In this document: one piece after another, positions 59,662-64,000 of the stretch | Position numbering within the stretch: position 1 is the first letter of the stretch | Layout of the letters: every line of letters starts with the position of its first letter | Source of the DNA: Chryseobacterium oranimense | GTDB lineage: Bacteria > Bacteroidota > Bacteroidia > Flavobacteriales > Weeksellaceae | DNA length: 64,000 nt | Assembly (NCBI RefSeq): GCF_900129755.1 | Contig: NZ_FQWT01000001.1 | Span: forward strand, 1,302,001 to 1,366,000 | Direction of reading: 5' to 3' | Program-made: the position numbers and the translations under genes | The notes under the pieces: model-generated | Databases searched by the model: none | The model's input: only the letters and a program-made list of their open reading frames with translations | What the model was told of the DNA's origin: nothing

Positions 59662-60645
59662 TTAAGAAACCAATAAACTACATCCGCGGATATCGGAATG
59701 ATCTATCCTTCCCAATACCTGAAATTTATCTCCCGGAAGGGTTTTCCCTAAATCCTGTGTAGCAATAAAGCAGCACGAATGGATATTGGCAAGGTCTATA
59801 ATATTAATTGCCCCGGTCCGTCCCTCCTTTTCATAGGAAAAAGGATCTTCTGCATTCCGAACCAGTATTTTCATCCAGTTTGGGGATTGATATTCGTTAT
59901 TTCCCAGGGAATATGCCTGCGAAAGCAGTTCTGTCATTGAATATTCTGAATAAATCTTCTCAGTTTTAAAGCCATTCTGCAGGATTTTCAGCAACTCATC
60001 CTTGGTCATTTCTTCTTTTCTGCCTTTCATTCCACCGGTTTCGATAACGATCAGATTTTGAGATCCGGTAATTGAACGTCCCAGAGATTCAACGGAATCC
60101 AGGAAATCCAGTAAAGCAAAGGATACTCCGAAAAGAATGACCTTTTTGTCTTTTAAATCGTTCAAAAGCTGGAACAGCTCAGCATGGTTGTAAAGAAAAT
60201 ATCCGTTCTCAGGTTTTCCGGATTTTTTCATAAGATCATCTACCATGTAAATTAAAGAAGAATTCTGCTTCTCCAGGTAACTTGGCAGCAAACCCAGAAA
60301 TACAAACTCTTCGGGCTTTCCTATAAATTGTTCAAAGCTTTTAGAGATGCTTTCTTCATACAGCCCGGGATCTGCAATAAAATGCTTTGAAAGATTCATC
60401 TGGGTAGTTCCTGAGCTATGAAAATACAGATCGGCTGTTGCATTTCTGTCTAAAATCTGATGGTTTTTAAACATCTCGATGGGCAGAAAAGGAATTTTAG
60501 CCAAATCAGTCACCTCATCGGGGTTAATTTTCAGAAAATCCACAAACTTTCTATATACCTCAATATGGTCATATTGGTAACGAAAAGCTGCCAATGATGC
60601 CTCCAGAAAATCCTGTTCTGTCCGTATATCGAATATATTTTTCAA
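59662..60645 (-). CDS. LuxE/PaaK-family acyl-protein synthetase-like enzyme
   Basis: 327 residues. LuxE family (PF04443) motifs: FLPIEMFKNH, LYFHSSGTTQMNLSKHF, VFLGLLPSYLEKQNSSLIYMVDDLM, VIETGGMKGRKEEMTKDEL and EYSMTELLSQAYS. It should activate an acyl group as adenylate and pass it to an acceptor. No luxCDAB genes are near, so the role is not luminescence. The nearest Met is absent; TTG 60645 is the likely start. Related enzymes work in O-antigen and polysaccharide acyl transfer. Confidence 0.85.
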   Translation of the reverse strand: MKNIFDIRTEQDFLEASLAAFRYQYDHIEVYRKFVDFLKINPDEVTDLAKIPFLPIEMFKNHQILDRNATADLYFHSSGTTQMNLSKHFIADPGLYEESISKSFEQFIGKPEEFVFLGLLPSYLEKQNSSLIYMVDDLMKKSGKPENGYFLYNHAELFQLLNDLKDKKVILFGVSFALLDFLDSVESLGRSITGSQNLIVIETGGMKGRKEEMTKDELLKILQNGFKTEKIYSEYSMTELLSQAYSLGNNEYQSPNWMKILVRNAEDPFSYEKEGRTGAINIIDLANIHSCCFIATQDLGKTLPGDKFQVLGRIDHSDIRGCSLLVS

Positions 60646-60813
60646 TTTTTAAAGACTATTTTTAAACTAATTAAATAACTGAAAAATAGCGAGTTATTTA
60701 AAAAATGTATTTTTTTAATATTTTTTTAATCAAAGAATTCTACTTTGGTAAAGTTCTTGTAATTACTTAACCGGAATATGGATTAAAAACAAGAGTGGAC
60801 TTCGGTTCATTCG

Positions 60814-60845
60814 AAAATTACCCCGCTCAGGGGTAATTTTTTTTT
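60814..60845. terminator. Terminator overlapping the lpxH stop codon
   Basis: AAAATTACCCC (60814-60824), loop GCTCA, GGGGTAATTTT (60830-60840). The loop contains the TGA stop of lpxH (minus strand 60829-60827), so the 3' end of the coding sequence forms one stem arm. Confidence 0.8.
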
Positions 60846-61618
60846 GTCCCGTCTGCAAAAGTTTTCAGCTCGAAATCTTTTTCAAATACGCCATAGGTGA
60901 AGTAAGAGATCCAGTCGCCAAGGTTAATGTATTTTGCTTTCTGCTCCAGGTCCAGCACCATCGGGAGATGGCGGTGCCCATAGATAAAGTAATCCAACTT
61001 CTCGGACTTCAGTTTCTCTTTTGAATAAATGATAAGAAACTCTTTATCTTCACCAAGGAACGCTTTATCTTCTTCTCCGGAAATCATTTTATTTTTCTGG
61101 GAAAGATATAGAGCCACTTTCATGGCAATATCGGGATGAAGCCATTTGAAAAACCACTGTGCCACAGGATTTGTAAACAGCTTTTTCATTCTTTTATAAC
61201 CCTTATCACCTGGTCCCAGACCGTCTCCGTGAGCGAGGAGAAACTGCTTCCCTCCCATCTCAAAATACTGTTTTTTGTAAAACACGGTACATCCTATTTC
61301 TTCTTCCAGGTAGTCTTTCATCCACAAATCATGGTTTCCTACAAAAAAATAAATATGGATTCCCCTGTCTTTCAGTTCGGCGATTTTCCCGAGGACACGC
61401 ACATATCCTTTAGGAATTACGTGTTTCCATTCGTGCCAGAAATCAAACAGATCACCCATTAAAAACAAAACCTGTGCATCTTCCTTGATCTCGTCCATCC
61501 ACCGGATGAATTTCTCTTCACGCATCTTACTTTCCTTAGGATTTGGAGCGCCAAAATGCTGGTCTGAAGCGAAATAGACTTTTTTTCCAGGTTCTAAATT
61601 AATGATCGTTTTTAACAC
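60827..61618 (-). CDS. lpxH: UDP-2,3-diacylglucosamine diphosphatase (LpxH type)
   Basis: 263 residues. Calcineurin-like metal motifs: ASDQHFGAPN (Asp19, His21), FLMGDLFDFWHEW, FFVGNHDLWMKD, LAHGDGLG and YGHRHLP. It removes UMP from UDP-diacylglucosamine in lipid A synthesis. Bacteroidota use an LpxH-like enzyme. The start is GTG 61618; no ATG is suitable. It is 26 bases after queD, in one operon. Confidence 0.9.
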   Translation of the reverse strand: MLKTIINLEPGKKVYFASDQHFGAPNPKESKMREEKFIRWMDEIKEDAQVLFLMGDLFDFWHEWKHVIPKGYVRVLGKIAELKDRGIHIYFFVGNHDLWMKDYLEEEIGCTVFYKKQYFEMGGKQFLLAHGDGLGPGDKGYKRMKKLFTNPVAQWFFKWLHPDIAMKVALYLSQKNKMISGEEDKAFLGEDKEFLIIYSKEKLKSEKLDYFIYGHRHLPMVLDLEQKAKYINLGDWISYFTYGVFEKDFELKTFADGTKKNYP

Positions 61619-61644
61619 CGGTCTGAGTTTTAATGTACATACTG

Positions 61645-62091
61645 TTACTTATTGTCTTCTGCGAACCATTCTCCATAGGAGTTTTCCGTTTCGTGAAGTT
61701 TAAGATAGGCCAGAGATACCTCAGCCGGAAGTTTCGATTTTATTTTTGCTGCAATGGCATACAGCATATTTTCGCAGGTAGGCTGAAAACTGCAGTAAAT
61801 TACTTTGTGACCTTTATTTTCAAGATCTTCACCAAGTTCTTTATGGGGAGACAGTGCATTAACAAGAACCGCATGATCCCATACATCCACGATTTCAGAT
61901 TTCACGATACTTTTAATATCTCCAAAATCCACCACCATCCCGTTTTTGGGATTCTCCAAATCATTAACGGGTCTTCCTTTCACTGTTACAAACAGCTTAT
62001 AGGAATGTCCGTGCATATTTTTACATTTCCCATCGTAATTATACAGCACATGGGCTGTTTCGAATGTGAAAATTTTTGTAATCCGTATCAT
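61645..62091 (-). CDS. queD: 6-carboxytetrahydropterin synthase (QueD/PTPS family)
   Basis: 148 residues. Zinc ligands His14 (FETAH), His27 and His29 (NMHGHSY), catalytic Cys23 (GKCKN), then VVDFGDIKSIVK, DHAVLV, PTCENML and KLHETENSYGEW. It converts dihydroneopterin triphosphate to 6-carboxytetrahydropterin for queuosine; the family also includes sepiapterin-pathway enzymes. A minus-strand TATCTTTG box (62103-62096) lies four bases before the ATG. Confidence 0.92.
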   Translation of the reverse strand: MIRITKIFTFETAHVLYNYDGKCKNMHGHSYKLFVTVKGRPVNDLENPKNGMVVDFGDIKSIVKSEIVDVWDHAVLVNALSPHKELGEDLENKGHKVIYCSFQPTCENMLYAIAAKIKSKLPAEVSLAYLKLHETENSYGEWFAEDNK

Positions 62092-62152
62092 AATGCAAAG
62101 ATAAGGCTTAAGTTTGAAATTAATTATTTTAGCTTTGATTTAAAATTACAAA

Positions 62153-63592
62153 ATGGATAACGATAATATGGATGCTGAGTTCAAAAAAGCCCATCATTTT
62201 ATAAGAACCTATCTTGGAAAAGACCAGATCTATACGGATGAGGAAATTCAGGAACAGGAAAAAGCCAACAGATTTGATTATAAATTCATTCCGGATCTGG
62301 ATTTCCGTGAATATCTTGAGCATGTTTCTCTGGAAAACCATAGAAGCAATGATTTTATGGCAGCTTATCCGGTAATTGTTAAAGATGATCAGCATTTTCT
62401 TCATTTTAAAAATCAGCAACATCCTTTTTCTGTCCTGTGGGAATATCAAAATCTTCTGTATCAGGTAAATTTTAACATCAACAAATGTTCCCAGCCATTT
62501 GATCATTTTTTTGAAAAAAACTATTTTCACCTGACGGGAGTGATGGACTCTAAAAACAGCAGTATCCTGATCCTTCCGTATTTTAATGAAATAAGATATT
62601 ATAAAGAGTTCAGTGTATTTTGTGCTTCCATGTTTCCTGACAATGAGGAAGATTCGGACAATTTTATCAAAAAGCTGTTTTATTTTGACACAAAAGGGCG
62701 TTTTATAAAAGAGGAAAAAGGACACATTCCCAATCGTATCCCAGGTATTGCATTTAATGAAAAAGAGAATGTTTTCACTGAAATCAGTTTACAGTTTGCT
62801 GAGAAAATACATTCTCACACGGTTTATATCATCGAGCAGGAAAGAAGATTCAGTCTGGTTAACCATCAGAATGAATTTTTAATTGATGGGTTTTATGAAA
62901 AAATATTTGTTAATGATACTTTAGATTCTGCCTTATCTCAAAGCGAGAATAATATCTGTCTTCATTTTTTTGCTGATAAAACCAAAGTTAAAATTACAGA
63001 AGGCCAGATGGCTGATCAAAAGAACTCATGGGTACGATTTTTTGATGGTCACAAGAAATGGGGTATTTTAAATCATCATGGTATTGAGACTACCCCCGAA
63101 TATGATTATCTGGACTGGACTTATGATTCTACAAAATTAAAAGCATTTAAGGGAGATTTTTCGTGGACCTTTAGTGATGAGTTTAATGAAAATATCAGCC
63201 CCAGAATTATTGGTGACAATGAGGACCTGTATACCAGCGCCGGCCTTGAATTAGGAAAGGGCAAATGGGGAATAATCAATCTGAAATCGGAAATAATTGT
63301 TCCTTTTGAATATGAATGGATCGAGGAACTAAATCCTGAATTATATCTGGCTAACAAAAACGGGAAAGTATATAAATTCGATCTGTATAATGAGTACAGT
63401 GACTGGAAGAGACCAGAAGAATATCCGGATGAACATGCCGTAGCAGGTGGAGAATGGTATTTGCTGGACCTGCACGGAAATATCGTCAAAGAAATCAGTC
63501 TTAAGGAAGTTAAGCAGCTATATGATTCGGAAAGTACTAAAGATTTAGACGAATTTAAAGAAAACTGCGGTGTACTGGCTTATAAGTTCTGA
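62153..63592 (+). CDS. WG-repeat protein
   Basis: 479 residues with at least two WG repeats near residues 298-400 (KKWGILNHHGIETTPEYDYLDW, KWGIINLKSEIIVPFEYEWIEE) and more degenerate ones. The N-terminal 150 residues are not recognised. No signal peptide, so probably cytosolic. WG-repeat proteins are usually scaffolds. TAGCTTTG (62130-62137) is its promoter box. It is divergent from queD; a 61-base gap holds both promoters. Confidence 0.75.
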   Translation: MDNDNMDAEFKKAHHFIRTYLGKDQIYTDEEIQEQEKANRFDYKFIPDLDFREYLEHVSLENHRSNDFMAAYPVIVKDDQHFLHFKNQQHPFSVLWEYQNLLYQVNFNINKCSQPFDHFFEKNYFHLTGVMDSKNSSILILPYFNEIRYYKEFSVFCASMFPDNEEDSDNFIKKLFYFDTKGRFIKEEKGHIPNRIPGIAFNEKENVFTEISLQFAEKIHSHTVYIIEQERRFSLVNHQNEFLIDGFYEKIFVNDTLDSALSQSENNICLHFFADKTKVKITEGQMADQKNSWVRFFDGHKKWGILNHHGIETTPEYDYLDWTYDSTKLKAFKGDFSWTFSDEFNENISPRIIGDNEDLYTSAGLELGKGKWGIINLKSEIIVPFEYEWIEELNPELYLANKNGKVYKFDLYNEYSDWKRPEEYPDEHAVAGGEWYLLDLHGNIVKEISLKEVKQLYDSESTKDLDEFKENCGVLAYKF

Positions 63593-63669
63593 CTGCAATG
63601 GATCAGTCACTTAATAGGGCAATCATAATTAAATTGATAGCTTGGAAAAACAGCGGTTTCTAAGCACGA

Positions 63670-64000
63670 TTATTGTGAAAGCTTATCCAGCCAGTTACTT
63701 TCCAGTCTTTTAATCTTCTGGGTTTTCAGATCAACCAATACCCAAAGCGTATCTGAATCCACTACAAGCTGATCATTACAGTAAAACTCCACTTTTCTGG
63801 GCTGCCTGATGCCTTCAGGAGGCTTCGGATAGGTTTTAACGGTAAGTATATCTCCGAGATAGACTTGCTTTTTGTATTGAATATGATGATCAACAAGCAT
63901 CCAGATATCTTCGGGATACTCTGTTTTATCCTTTACTTTTTCCCAGTGCTCGCCTGCTATTTCTTCTACCCAATGGACATACTGCACATTATTGACATGG
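63670..64000 (-). CDS. Acyl-CoA thioesterase-like protein (4HBT), partial
   Basis: The gene runs off the right edge; about 110 C-terminal residues are seen. HVNNVQYVHWVEEIAGEHW at the cut end is the hot-dog-fold active-site segment of YbgC/FcoT-type thioesterases, followed by LVDHHIQYKKQVYLGDILTV and a tail DSDTLWVLVDLKTQKIKRL. It should hydrolyse acyl-CoA or acyl-ACP thioesters. The start and regulation are outside the window. Confidence 0.88.
   Translation of the reverse strand, partial: HVNNVQYVHWVEEIAGEHWEKVKDKTEYPEDIWMLVDHHIQYKKQVYLGDILTVKTYPKPPEGIRQPRKVEFYCNDQLVVDSDTLWVLVDLKTQKIKRLESNWLDKLSQ

Noticed and set aside
59662-60645. Luminescence genes
   Set aside because: LuxE family only; no luciferase subunits or LuxC/LuxD homologue in the window.

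Overview
The window reads as chromosome of a flavobacterium of the Chryseobacterium/Weeksellaceae type (Bacteroidota). The evidence is low GC, promoter -7 boxes of the TANNTTTG form, few recognisable Shine-Dalgarno sites, and a gene set typical of the group (OstA-like protein, DUF6427, DUF3109, DUF2147, DUF5715, TonB-dependent receptor with an N-terminal carboxypeptidase-like domain). Identification is by sequence reading only; no database was consulted.

Positions 1-10400 are accessory: regulators with their targets (two HxlR, one TetR, one AraC), two flavodoxin-fold NAD(P)H oxidoreductases (one frameshifted), a secreted esterase, a lactonase-type propeller, and several short unknown or decaying genes. 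Inside it, at 4056-5578, lies the most unusual unit: an 8-11-8 inverted repeat, a 436-residue protein of unknown family, and two closely spaced, mutually similar tRNA-like genes. The first of these has an 8-nt anticodon loop.

Positions 10613-12022 hold tyrS behind what looks like a complete ribosome-mediated attenuator: promoter, 31-codon leader peptide with adjacent Tyr codons, competing hairpins and an intrinsic terminator. Three genes of uncertain role (one a DEDD exonuclease) and an acetyltransferase follow. Positions 14537-20368 are a six-gene minus-strand Ter-type signalling operon: two TerD, two TerY-like vWA proteins, a PP2C-like phosphatase and a kinase-like protein.

Positions 20600-46000 are mostly housekeeping: flippase-like protein, panD, HU, pdxH, yqgE, amidase, aminotransferases, OstA-like protein with a Fur-family regulator, kup, pdhB, an LtaS-like sulfatase-fold enzyme, pssA, a DnaQ-type exonuclease, universal stress protein and trigger factor. 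A three-gene cassette of small secreted proteins sits at 27604-30135.

Positions 46000-64000 mix a TonB receptor/lipoprotein pair (probably metal uptake), an ABC-F ATPase, a DUF2235 (Tle1-like) hydrolase beside a NarL-type two-component system with overlapping genes, aquaporin, a LuxE-like enzyme, lpxH, queD, a WG-repeat protein and the end of a thioesterase gene. Intrinsic terminators are plentiful and clear. No integrase, transposase, CRISPR array or rRNA was seen.
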